A stretch of DNA of 64,000 nt from Tricholoma matsutake (Eukaryota > Basidiomycota > Agaricomycetes > Agaricales > Tricholomataceae), in assembly GCA_026075535.2 (NCBI GenBank), contig AP026547.1, forward strand, positions 2,046,001 through 2,110,000, in the 5' to 3' direction. This document shows positions 1 to 10,156 of this stretch, piece after piece. The notes beneath the pieces were generated by a model. That model saw only the letters and a list, made by a program, of their open reading frames with translations. It did not search any database and had not been told where the DNA came from. Made by a program: the position numbers and the translations under genes. Position 1 is the stretch's first letter; every line of letters starts with the position of its first letter.

Positions 1-204
1 CTTACTGGGTAGAGGTCTCGCGCCTACGACAACATGTCTGACAACCCTGGGCCAGCGCTGAGCTGTATCTTGCAGCACAGTGTAAGTGATGGAAGCTGGA
101 AAATATCCAGAAACTTTGTGATGCTGCACACACTGCTTTATGGAGTCTCCCATGGCCCAGCAATATATGTGGGTTTGAGGAAGCTGAGCCTAGGACAAGA
201 CTTG

Positions 205-800
205 CAGCATATCTTTCACAGAAGTGGCTATCAACATCACATCTTGATCAACAATTAGACCTACTGCAGATAGACATCGAGCAGTCAGGTCAGCTCACCT
301 GTGAGGTTGTCCAGCAGTCCTTCTTCCACAAAGTTGTGGAGTTGTACCATGATCATGAGGTGAAGGTGTACAACAAGGAAACAAGTGGTGCACAGCATGT
401 GTGGATGATTGGTGAGGAGCTGCTTGCATCTAGAATGCATAACAAGTTGTCCAGTGTCGCAAACATTGACAATTCACATTGGGTGGGAGTGGTTATCAAT
501 CACTTGTTCTCTATGGCAGTTCGCTAGGAGGATTGGACTCAAAACTGAAGACAGCTATTTCCTGGTTGATTCAGTGTCACACAGACCAAACATTCAAGCA
601 CCAGGACCTACCAATTACCACACAAATCAATGGCTACAATTGCTCCATTTTAGCAGTCAATGCAATTGGATGTGATGTGCTTCCATGGGAAATTGAACTT
701 ATCTCTGCATAATCACATGACAAATTATGCATTGCAACATTTAACCGTATTGCCAATTGTGACTTGGAATTTGTGAGTGCCAAGTTGATCATTGTATCAA
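205..800 (+). pseudogene. Ulp1-type (C48) SUMO protease domain relic
   Basis: Reading on plus through shifted frames gives the core of a Ulp1-type cysteine protease. An N-terminal part contains FFHKVVELYHD and KETSGAQHVWMIGEELL. The catalytic His motif HWVGVVI lies near 475-495. A VDS / DSLGG-like stretch lies near 530-575. The C-terminal motif NGYNCSILAVNAI (about 640-675) carries the presumed catalytic Cys after the oxyanion Gln. C48 proteases cleave SUMO or ubiquitin-like proteins; in agaricomycetes such domains are often carried by DNA transposons. Stops and frame changes (for example at 525 and in the VDS region) show it is broken. It lies 0.5 kb upstream of a same-strand transposase relic, so the two were probably one element. 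Family call fairly sure; borders approximate. Confidence 0.6.
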
Positions 801-1224
801 TGATATGTCTGGTCTGAAAATTTTTTCTAGCATGTTCCAATTAATGCTCCTGAGACTCACATTTTAACATATGAAGCTGTCCCACATGGCAGTGATGTCT
901 TCTTCATGCCTGAGCTTCAAGCCATCTCAGGCTCAGGAGATACACATGCTATAGTACAAGCATGACATGAACTTTCTCATGTCCAGGTCAACTCATCTCC
1001 TCTGAGTCTGTCCATTGATCACAATGCACTGTCAACCTCTTTGCCCACCGCTACAGTCATCAATTACAAGTCTAAGCTTTCACCTACTTCTTCTACCAAT
1101 TTGCCTCCCTTGGTCAGTACTCCAGCTGTCCACATCCAACAGACAGCACCCAATAAGTGAAAACATTCTATGGTGGATGCTGATCATGACTCTGGTGGGC
1201 TTTTCTGATGGTTCAAACCTGCAA

Positions 1225-3392
1225 CAGAGGATCAAGTAACCACTGACTGAAAGCGAATGAGACTTGAGCACCAAAAACATGCAGATGAGATGAGGGCAAA
1301 TGAAGAAGTGGCACGTCAGAAGGCAAAAGGGCAAAAAGCTGATCTTGCATTGGCATGGAAACAGAGGGAGCGCTTGAAGAAGAAAGAAGCTGAGATTGAG
1401 TCTGGGAAATGAGACATTGACGGAAAGATCAGGGTAATCAAGGTACAAATATGGTACATATAACATTGTTATATTGCCTCATGGTTTGGGCTGCAGGCAG
1501 GACATAGAACTTGTCACACCTCTCACATCATCACTCAACATTGCAGAAGCTTCTTGCCCAAATCAAGCTGCAAAAGAAGAAGTGTGACATCAGCGAGGCA
1601 AAGTTGGTCATCCCAGAACAAACAAATACAAAGAGGCTGTCTTGACCAATTGGAAATCCCCCTTGCTGTGGCACCATATCAATGTGGCTGCTATTCGATG
1701 CAGTCCATTAATGCGTCCCACAGAGATTGTCAACATGCTGAAAATGCTTGATTCCACCCTCTTCACTTGTCTTGCACCTCAGACAGTGGGCAACTGGATT
1801 GACCGAGAGGGACCTGGACCTCATTGGAGTGACCAAACACTCGAGCTTGTCAGACTGGTGAATAAACCAGGTGGGGTCACTACTCATGTTGGTGTCCTAG
1901 TACAGTATCCAGAGGTATCTGAGAAGATCTTGAAGACACTAGAGGATCTTTGAGCTGCTCACATTGGTGACAATCCAAGGAATTATGATCACTCAGCTCC
2001 AGCACTCCATACCACGAATCTTTGCTACCCCTCTACCTGATGGGACCCTGTTCCACTGTTCTGAAGCCTTTGTCAAGAAATTCATTGACCATGCACTTGG
2101 GTGGAGTATGCAGCGCTCAACCCAAGCTGGAAATATGATCCCCCCAAACTCGGATGAAATCCTCAAGAAATCATTTCTTCGCATGGCATATTCTATCAAG
2201 GATGAATCCATACCCTCTGAGCTCATGGCAAATAGTGATCAAACACAGCTTACCCTTGCCCAAGGCTGTCATATGACATATGCAAAGGTTGGATCAAAAC
2301 AAGTGTCCACCATTGGAACAGAGGAGAAGCAGGCAATAACGGTGATGGTTACACTTACTAATGACAGCAAAGTCCTTCCATTCCAGGCAATCTATAAGGG
2401 TAGTACAGCAACTTCACTTCCATCCAAGAGATGTTGAAGTCAAAAAGAAGCTGATGAGGCAGGATTTACACTCGAAGCATCCATGACAAAAACATATTGG
2501 TCAACACAGGAAACAATGAAGAACTTTGTCAACAAAATTCTGGCACCACACTTTGATTCAATGAAGGTTTGGCTCAGTCTCCCTCCTGACCAATGTTCAC
2601 TTTGGCAAATTGATTGCTGGTCAGTTCACCACTCAGACAAGTTTCTCAATTGAATGAGAAAGAACCACAAAATGATTCTCACACACTTTGTACCTGCATG
2701 CATGACAGGCTTATTCCAACCATATGATGTTGGCTTTCAGCATATTTTCAAACACTCTCTGAGAAAATCAGCCCATGAAGATGTCATAGAGGAGGTTCTT
2801 TTGAAGCTTGAGAAAGGACAGGCTGTTCAGGATATCAAGGCTGACAAGGCTGTTGGAGTTCTTTGAGATCAAACAGTGCATTGGCTATGGACAGCATATC
2901 AATCATTGAACAAGCCTGAGATTGTCAAAAAGGTATGTCAAGTATTCCAATCTTTGTCAGTACATGGCTAAACAAAGTACTTAGGCATGGGCAATGTGTG
3001 AAGTCAATGGATTCAATCTATTGTATGAAAGCCTCACAAATTCTGAAACACATCAAATCCTGCACAATCTTCCTGAAACTGACCCCAAGTTCTTTGCAGA
3101 ACTCACACAACACTGCTCCCAAGTTGTAGCACCCACTCTAACTCCCAAAGAAGTGCACAAGGAAGATTCTGACATTTCCAAAGTCAATTCCCCTGGAGAT
3201 GATACCATTGTCCCCCTTGATGCAGTTATTGATGCAATGCATGGAAACTTGGACATCAATGACTGCTTTGTGCTGGGTGAAGATGGTTTGGAATCTACTG
3301 CTGAAGCTGAGGAAATGTTGGTTGAAGAAGTTGAAGGTGTAAAGATCAACACAACTCACTTAGTTGAGAAACTCGAAGGCTGTGGTCACTGA
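1225..3392 (+). pseudogene. DDE_1 (pogo/Tc5-like) transposase relic with coiled-coil lead-in
   Basis: A charged coiled-coil-like segment (about 1255-1410, KHADEMRANEEVARQKAK type) leads into a transposase of the fungal DDE_1 superfamily. All three acidic motifs can be seen: NSDQT at about 2231-2245, IDCWSVHHS at about 2610-2636, and GLFQPYDVGFQ at about 2709-2741. Between the first two lies TVMVTLTNDSKVLPFQAIY, typical of this family. A frame change near 1965 and stops near 2437, 2652 and 2866 break it. A likely intron remains at 2933-2984 (GTATGT...TTAG), joining ...IVKK to AWAMCEVNGFN. The C-terminal tail runs to the stop before 3392. No clear terminal repeats were found, so the element's ends are unknown. 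Confidence 0.65.
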
Positions 3393-4052
3393 ACAAAGAT
3401 GAAAAGCAAGTTCTACTTGGATGAATCGTTGAAATGGTGGGCAGAGGGCAAGAACGGAAAGCGATAAAGGTTTATTAGTGCCGCAGGCATGCTTTTTAGC
3501 AGTTTTTTTGGCTGTAATTAATTTCTATGAGAAATCTCTTCAAAGCTCATCATGATGTGTGACCATTTGAGAAATCTCTTCATTTCAGAAGCCAGTGTGA
3601 TGCATGACTGAAGAGTCAGTCATATTAGTACAGTATATAAGTACAACAAATTTTACAACAAAAAACCAGTCTCAACCAGTTTTTTTTTGGTCTATTAACC
3701 AAAAAAGACCAGTCTTAGTTGGTCCGGTTATGGTCTCCCAATATCCGGGTCAGTCCTAGAATGGTTACAGTCATGGTCTACCCCTTTTGGGGTAAAAAAA
3801 CTGGACCTAACCAGACCTTAAATTACTAATGGTAACAAAGAAACCATGAAAACAAGGTACATTTATTTTTCTTGACCAGACCAATCTAATGTACCTGTGC
3901 CAGCACCCCAGACAGATTGACTCAGATATCATTCCCAAGCAAGAGAAGAGCAACATTGGGATCAACACAACATGTAATCCATGCATCAAGGCATGACCTC
4001 CTGGTGAATATGTAGCTTGGACAAACTTAAACTATGATGACCATGACACTTC
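3393..4052. other. Intergenic spacer, AT-rich, with CCAGTC/GGTC motifs
   Basis: No gene seen. From about 3660 to 3830 the sequence is full of short CCAGTCT, GGTCTAT, GGTCCGG and CTGGACC words in both orientations. They resemble the subterminal motifs of the hAT-type element at 5580-8326, so this may be a decayed end of a related element. I could not find a matching pair of terminal repeats. Confidence 0.4.
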
Positions 4053-4060
4053 AAGATCAG

Positions 4061-4536
4061 TAAGGCAAGGCAGGGGTAGGGGTATACCCTTGTGTTTTTG
4101 GGCTAAGGGTATGAGGGGTAAGGGTAGGGGTTTGGAAGTTCATACCCTTGCATACCCCTGTACCCTTACTAAGGGTACAGGGGTATGCCAGGGGTATGCT
4201 TAGGTAAGAATATCATTTGATTTTTTCAGCTACAAAGACTCATATTCAAGATTTTCATCAATTAAATTCAGATTTTGGGATTGTCCAACATGATAATGGC
4301 TTTCATATGTTAATAAGAGGTATTAATAGTAAATACAATAGTTATCAACACTTTTCAAATGAATTTTGCTCTAAATATGTTGATTTTGTGCCAAACCCTT
4401 GTACCCTTGACAAACCCTCCCATACCCTTGGCAACCCTTATATGTTTCCATACCCTTACCCCTAAGGGTAGGGTGTTCAGGGGTAGGGGTAAGGGTATGA
4501 GATTTGACACCCAGGGGTAACCCCTGCCTTGCCCTA
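4061..4536. mobile_element. hAT-type MITE with telomere-like subterminal repeats
   Basis: A 476-bp element without a gene. Its ends are 17-bp inverted repeats, TAAGGCAAGGCAGGGGT at 4061-4077 and its complement at 4520-4536, with one mismatch (TAA/TAG). It is flanked by a perfect 8-bp direct duplication, AAGATCAG, at 4053-4060 and 4537-4544. An 8-bp duplication with TIRs of this form is characteristic of hAT transposons. Inside both ends lie dense arrays of AGGGGTA / TAAGGGTA words in opposite orientation. The middle is AT-rich and encodes nothing recognisable. A hAT transposase elsewhere in the genome must have moved it. Confidence 0.9.
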
Positions 4537-4545
4537 AAGATCAGA

Positions 4546-5263
4546 CTTGCTTCTCAACTCCCAGGATGAACACATCAAGAAGGTTGTCCAACATTTGTTC
4601 ATTTTCCTGTGGGCATCCTTCACTTGGACAGATGCATACCCAGACTTGATAGCTGCTGTCAAATATTTGTGAAAGACTTTGCTCAAAGCTGCTGTGCATC
4701 TCAAGTCAACGAGATGGTGGACCATCTTTCTAATGATGCTGAATATGGCATGGTGCTCTCAGGACTGGTATGCCATTCTCTCATTCTCCAGTCTCATAGC
4801 TCATACTGACTCACCAATACTTTGTCTTTCAGCTCAGTGCTCGAATCAGTACCTGGCATGTCCAGCCAAAGAAAAATGCAGTGTTGGCAGTTGCCATGAA
4901 TTACAAGATTTCTCACAACAATGTGATTCAGCCATTGGAAGGAGGAAAACCATGTGCTGCATTCTGAATGATGTCTGCCAGTACCACTTCTGTCTCTGAC
5001 CATCTGTGTTCTTTGTGGGCAGCCTTATGGCTTCTTCCACCATGGATATGTCAATGTATTGAAGACATTGTCACCTTCACCAACTTGCCAGACATCTGCA
5101 GGCATTCTGCTTCAGCCTGGAGGCAGATGTTCTTGAGAGCTTGGGGCTTTGAGTGTGTCTCTGCCTCATAAAGCTCAATTGCCTGTTGCATCCATTTTTC
5201 CTTGACCTCCATGTTTCCCCTCTTCTTCTGCCTGTCAGATCTGACCTTACCAGTCATCCACAT
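4546..5263 (-). pseudogene. Transposase N-terminal helix-turn-helix relic
   Basis: Read on minus from 5263, the first 70 codons contain KKRGNMEVKEKWMQQAIELY followed by a KPQALKNICLQAEAEC-type helix. This is the Psq-like HTH that opens fungal DDE_1 transposases. After frame changes it continues with a segment ending PPSNG that resembles the second DNA-binding helix block. Downstream of that only unrecognised coding-like sequence remains to about 4546, where the MITE at 4061-4536 and its duplicated AAGATCAG begin. No catalytic motifs follow, so this is a 5' fragment. It may belong to the same family as the relic at 1225-3392 but lies on the other strand. Confidence 0.45.
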
Positions 5264-5571
5264 AGCTGGAGATTCTTAAGACAGATGTGACACATCTAAA
5301 TTGAGAACAACCCAAATTTGGCAACCAGTGATGTGACAGTGATTGGCAGCCTAAATTGTCTCATTCTGTGTAATTTGTTGCTCCTGCACCATCCCTCCAT
5401 TTTATGGGCCAAGAAATTGCTGTAATGCAAGAGAAATATAAAGAACTTAATTAGGCATATTTTTACTGCATCAGATTATGTTCTCATTACAGACAAGCCA
5501 AAATTTAATTGAATTTTGATCCAATTCATCCACTGATCAATGTCTAGCAAGCAATCTACATGTTCCAGTGC
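5264..5571. other. Spacer between transposase relic and nested hAT element
   Basis: About 300 bp of AT-rich sequence upstream of the minus-strand HTH relic. Nothing recognisable apart from its end, where the left target-duplication copy CCTAATAC (5572-5579) begins. Confidence 0.4.
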
Positions 5572-5579
5572 CCTAATAC

Positions 5580-8326
5580 TAGTGTTTTAAGGTCCAGTTC
5601 AGTCCAGTTTTTCAACAACAAGATGGGCAACCAGCAACTGCAACCAGTCATTCATGCTATTGTTGACATTGTCACCTGTGTCAAACTTACACCCAACTTA
5701 AAGGGATTGCAACTGGACCAGGTACAACTGGTCTCAGTCAATCCAGTTGTCTCCAAAAGACTGGTCAGAACTAGTTTTACCTGTGTTTTTTGTCTCTTAA
5801 CTAAATCTAGTTTGTCTTAAATGAAACTAATTACAGGACCCATGAGCAAGTGCTCACAGCAGTGGCAGGTTGCTAATGGAACAAAAAAAAAAAAAATAAG
5901 AAAAACAAAAAAAAATGACCCCATTGTCTCATGTTTGTAGCAAGAGTGGAGTCATGCCATCATTGAGTTCATTGATGCCATGTCATTGTCCCCTTCTGTT
6001 CATCATTGCCATGTTGCCATCCCTGCTGTTCATTGTCCCCACTGTTTCATCATCATTGTCCCTGTGTTGTCATCCTCACTATTCATTTGTTGTCTCCCAG
6101 CTATTCATTTGTTGTCCTCACTGCTCATTCATTGCCCCCCCTGTTTGTTTGTCTTGTCTGCTGTTCATTGTCCCTGCCATTTGTTGTTTGTTGGTGTTGT
6201 TTGTCATCCTGGTTTCTATCACCACCATCTCCCTAGGGATGCCAAAGTTTGGTTCAGTCCAGTTCTCTGAGACATTCCTCTGAACTGCAAACCTGAACCT
6301 GACAATGGGGAGGAAGAGGCAGAACTACAAACCAGAACTGACAGAACCAGGTTCAGCAGGTTCAGTTCTGGTTTGAACTGGGTTTGAACCTTAGAACCTA
6401 TGTAACAAAATAAATCCTGTACTACATTATATATGCATGAGGAAGCTAAGATAGAGAAAATGAGATTTACAAAAGCTCCCCAGCTTGCATATCACAAGAG
6501 AGGCTGTTGGTTGCATGGGGGACTACCCAGTGCTGGGGAGTCATTGGCTGCCAGTGGTGCCTCAAAGTTTGTTAGTAACAAGACAATGAAATGAGAAAAG
6601 AAAAATTATCTACAGCCCAAGAGATGTTGATGTTTCTCGGGCCTTCTCTTTGGTTTTCCTCATCGTCATTGTCTTCCCATCATTCCTGTTCCAGTTTTTC
6701 CCCATTTCCACCCTGAAAGCAGTCACTCACTGACAGCAGATGGGGTGCTGCTCACAGTGGCAGAGGTGGGTGCAGAGGTGGCCATTATTGTGCCCCTGTC
6801 ATTCTTCCTGTCATTTGTCCTTTTTTCATCCCCTTGGCAGTGTAGTCATCCATTAGCACCTGCCTTCCACCCTGCAAGCAGTCACTCGCAGCGGCAGAGG
6901 TGGGTGCTTGCCAATCCCTCCTTGGTTCTTGTTCTCCTGTCCATGCTTAGTGTAGCCCCAGTTAATGTCAATCTTGTGCCCCAATTTTGCTTCCTTAGCA
7001 TAGGCACCAGTAATTATGTCGGGGGTCATTATTTTTATCATTGTTGTTTTGCCCTGTTCCATTCAAAAACTAGGAGTAAAAATAAATACTCATGAAGAAG
7101 AGACTTACTAACAAACTCAGGAGGCAATGCTTCCTAAGCTCATTGGCATCTTTTTCTGTTCTGTTGTCATTATGTTGCCACTGAGATTGCTGCATTGGCA
7201 TTGGTGTTGTCATTGGCAGTATTGGTCATTTGCTGGTCAGTCAACTAGGTTTGTCAGCATTTCCATTTTTGGGAATTCAACTAGAACAAAATTTTTGGCT
7301 TCAAAAACCTTGCATTGATTCTCAGTTTGAAGCCATTTGAACTGAGTTCACATAAATCATAGAGGTGCTGAACCTGGAACCAAACCTACTGAGGAAAGAG
7401 AGAACCAGAACTGGACCAAACCAGAACCACAGATTCAGTTCAGGTGTTCAAGGTTTGAACCAAGGCTCTGGACCAAACTTTAGCATCCCTACATCTCCCC
7501 CTATGAGCAGTGGCTTTCAGGTGGGGTGGTGGCACTGTGTGATGTAGCATCCATGTCATCATTGTCCAGAAACAGGCCCCATTGCAACCCTGTGAGCAGA
7601 GACTCATGGCATTGGCATAGGGCATGGGCAGGCATCGTTATTAACAGGCAAGGACCTAAAAAGAAGAAAGATTAGTTAGTTGGTAAACATAAGAAATCAA
7701 TCATAAAAAACTTACCCTATGGCCCAAACAACACTAGTCATCATTTGGGCTCAGTTTGTTTGCCACATCATTGTCCGTGTTGGCTGGTGTTGGCATCAAA
7801 GCAGTGTTACATTGGGAGGGTGTGGGCAGGGCTCAGGTGATTGGAAGATGTCATTTTTGAAATGGAAGAAACTAAAAAAAAGAAAATGTGTTGTTAGTAG
7901 AAAAGAAGAAATCAACAATAAAAAAACATATCTGGGTGCCCTGTGGTGCCACTTTCTTTTTTTGGGTCACAAGCACAATCAAATAGTCTGTGTGCAGCCA
8001 TGGGGTATATAAGCACTCATTTCATGAGTGCTTTTCCCCCTGGGCTTATCCCATGGCCCATTCCTATACAGAGTATTTAGTATTAATAGTATTAATAGTT
8101 GTATTTTTAGACTTTTACATGAGTATATGCTACTGCAAGAAGACTGGTTGCAACTGATTGCAACCAGTCTTTGAACAGTTTACAAATATGAGGCAACCAG
8201 CAACTGGACTGACCCCAAATGTGGGCAACCACAACTGAAAAAAAGAACAGACTGAGGTTTGGTCCAGTTCAGTCCTATGGTCATTTTCAGTCCTATAGAC
8301 TGGACCTTATGGACCTTGAAACACTA
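5580..8326. mobile_element. Non-autonomous hAT-type element (outer), interrupted by a second one
   Basis: The left end reads TAGTGTTTTAAGGTCCA (5580-5596). The right end is its inverted copy, TGGACCTTGAAACACTA (8310-8326), with one mismatch. The flanking octamers are CCTAATAC (5572-5579) and CCTAAGAC (8327-8334), an 8-bp target duplication with one mismatch. Both ends carry subterminal clusters of CAGTCCAGT, CAACTGG and GGTTGCAAC words. Removing the nested element at 6234-7491 leaves about 1.5 kb with no transposase-like reading frame, so it needed a hAT transposase in trans. Low-complexity CATTGTCCC/TTCATT repeats fill about 5940-6230. Confidence 0.85.
6234..7491. mobile_element. Non-autonomous hAT-type element (inner, nested)
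   Basis: The terminal inverted repeats are TAGGGATGCNAAAGTTTGGT at 6234-6253 and the complement at 7472-7491, with C/T variation at position 10. A perfect 8-bp duplication, CATCTCCC, flanks it at 6226-6233 and 7492-7499. Subterminal GGTTCAG/GAACC words are abundant on both sides (AACCTGAACC, CCAGAACTG, GGTTTGAAC). The 1258-bp element lies wholly inside the element at 5580-8326, so it inserted later. No transposase domain is recognisable in it. Confidence 0.9.
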
Positions 8327-8334
8327 CCTAAGAC

Positions 8335-8950
8335 ATCAGTCATGCATAATTTAAGTATGCTAAATCATATTTTCCAAGAGTCTGAGAGCAAAAGCTCTAT
8401 GGTTGGCTTGTAATCTTAGAATTTCCCAAATGGCCATATCTTTCCAAACAGTCATGGATGACTGTATAAAAGTCATGCAAATAAAACAACAACATTTGGT
8501 CGAGAACTGTATGATAATGGCCAGCTTCACTGGAAACAGGGATCTGACTGCATTTGTTTACTTAAGTTTGACTGCAGCAGTACCTGAGATTGCTCCCCCT
8601 CATGGTTACAACTCTCTACTATGATGCTCAGTAGATGTTTTTTGCAGTTCTGAACACACAAACCCCTCTGTCAGGTGGTCCCTAAGACTTGTACATATAT
8701 TAGATATCTTACACATTGCAAGATTGCATAATAGCAGTGTGATAGCAGAGATAATCTCCTGATGCTGCTGCCAAATCATGTTAGAGTTCCTTTTGGGCCT
8801 GGTTCAGCTATTTGCAAATAAGATACTCAGAGATTGAGATACAAGAATGAAAGCACATACTCGCTATCAATAAAAGTTACAATATGAGGTTAGAATAAAA
8901 CAGGTCTAAAAAAACATACCCACTGCAGAAAAGAATTTATCAGAAGGAAT
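8335..8950. other. Spacer, no recognisable gene
   Basis: AT-rich sequence between the outer hAT element and the minisatellite. A short open stretch at 8403-8624 on plus has no recognisable domain. I see no tRNA, repeat or element end here. Confidence 0.4.
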
Positions 8951-8954
8951 ATTA

Positions 8955-9715
8955 AAAGTAAGAAAGTGAAGCACACACTTTCTAAGGTCATCATAGGACA
9001 ATGAGAGCATCAACAAAGGATTTGACAAGTAAGAGAGCAGATCACACACTTGCTAAAAGAATCACAAGGCCATGACAGCATCAGCAGGGGGTATTGGCAA
9101 GCAAGAAAAAAGATCACAGACAATCTAAGACCATCACAAGGCCATGAGTGTCAGCATAGAGAATTGGCAAGCAAGAGAGCAGATCACACACAATCTAAGA
9201 GGATCACAAGGCCATGAGAGTGTCATCAGAGGGAATTGGCAAGCAAGAGAGCAGATCACGCACTTGCTGAGAGCATCACAAGGCCATGAGAGTGTCAGCA
9301 GAGGTAATTGGCAAGCAAGAGAGCAGATCACACACAGACTGAGAGCATCACAAGGCCAATAGAGTGTCAGCAGAGGGAATTGGCAAGCAAGAGAACAGAT
9401 CACATACAAGCTGAGAGCATCACAAAGCCATGAGAGTATCAGCAGAGGGAATTGGCAAGCAAGAGAACAGATCATACACTTTCTGAGAGCATCACAAGGC
9501 CATGAGAGTATCAGCAGAGGGAATTGGCAAGCAAGAGAGCAGATCACGCACATACTGAAAGCATCACAATGCCATGAGAGTGTCAGCAGAGGGAATTGGC
9601 AAGCAAGAGAGCAGATCACACACTTTCTGAGAGCATCACAAGGCCAATAGAGTGTCAGCAGAGGCAATTGGCAATCATGGGAGCACATCACGCACTTGCT
9701 GACACCACCCAAAAA
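8955..9715. repeat. 72-bp minisatellite, about ten degenerate copies
   Basis: The core GAATTGGCAAGCAAGAGAGC recurs at 9161, 9233, 9305, 9377 and onward at exact 72-bp steps, with poorer copies back to about 8955. Other conserved parts of the unit are CAGATCACACAC, GCATCACAAGGCCATGAGAG and TGTCAGCAGAGG. Because 72 is a multiple of three, frames stay open on both strands: 216 codons on minus (9134-9784) with a 24-residue Cys-rich repeat, and 72 codons on plus. I treat those frames as products of repeat arithmetic, not as proven genes. Confidence 0.85.
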
Positions 9716-10156
9716 GGAAAGTAGCTCATCAGAGAAAGCCTTCACTTGCAATACTAAATAGTTTTTTACATACCCACTAATCACAGCATAAAGTCCTTAG
9801 TTCCTTTGCCTTTGCCATCAAGTTGAAGTATAGAACCACTTACATCCTACCATAAATAATAGAATATTCAGCCTCAGTATCTTTCACATGTATGATAATA
9901 TTGCTTCCCTTCTGTGTACACATAACACCAGAATTAATCATAGTGTCATTCTGTAATAAACAACAGCACCTACCCACTGATTATAGCACAAGACATTCTA
10001 AATTGGTATAGAGCTTTTCATTATAGTGATTGTGCCACTTACATCCTAGTAATGTCTATTAGCAGGCACAGATGTAAGCATATATTGTATACACTTACCC
10101 ACTATAGATAGACACACCCATGAGTAATCAGTATACAAGCTTACTGGCACATCATA
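9716..10156. other. Spacer between minisatellite and NACHT gene
   Basis: AT-rich, with several short echoes of a 'taccCACTAATCACAGCA / cCCACTGATTATAGCAC' motif (about 9770, 9975, 10095). This suggests a decayed low-copy repeat. No gene recognised. Confidence 0.35.

Noticed and set aside
4061..4536. Interstitial telomere sequence
   Set aside because: The G-rich repeats are irregular, occur in both orientations and lie inside exact TIRs with an 8-bp duplication, so a MITE explains them.
5915..6283. Hydrophobic proteins of 76-122 codons
   Set aside because: Low-complexity TTCATTGTCCC repeats open in several frames, inside the outer hAT element and crossing the inner element's border.
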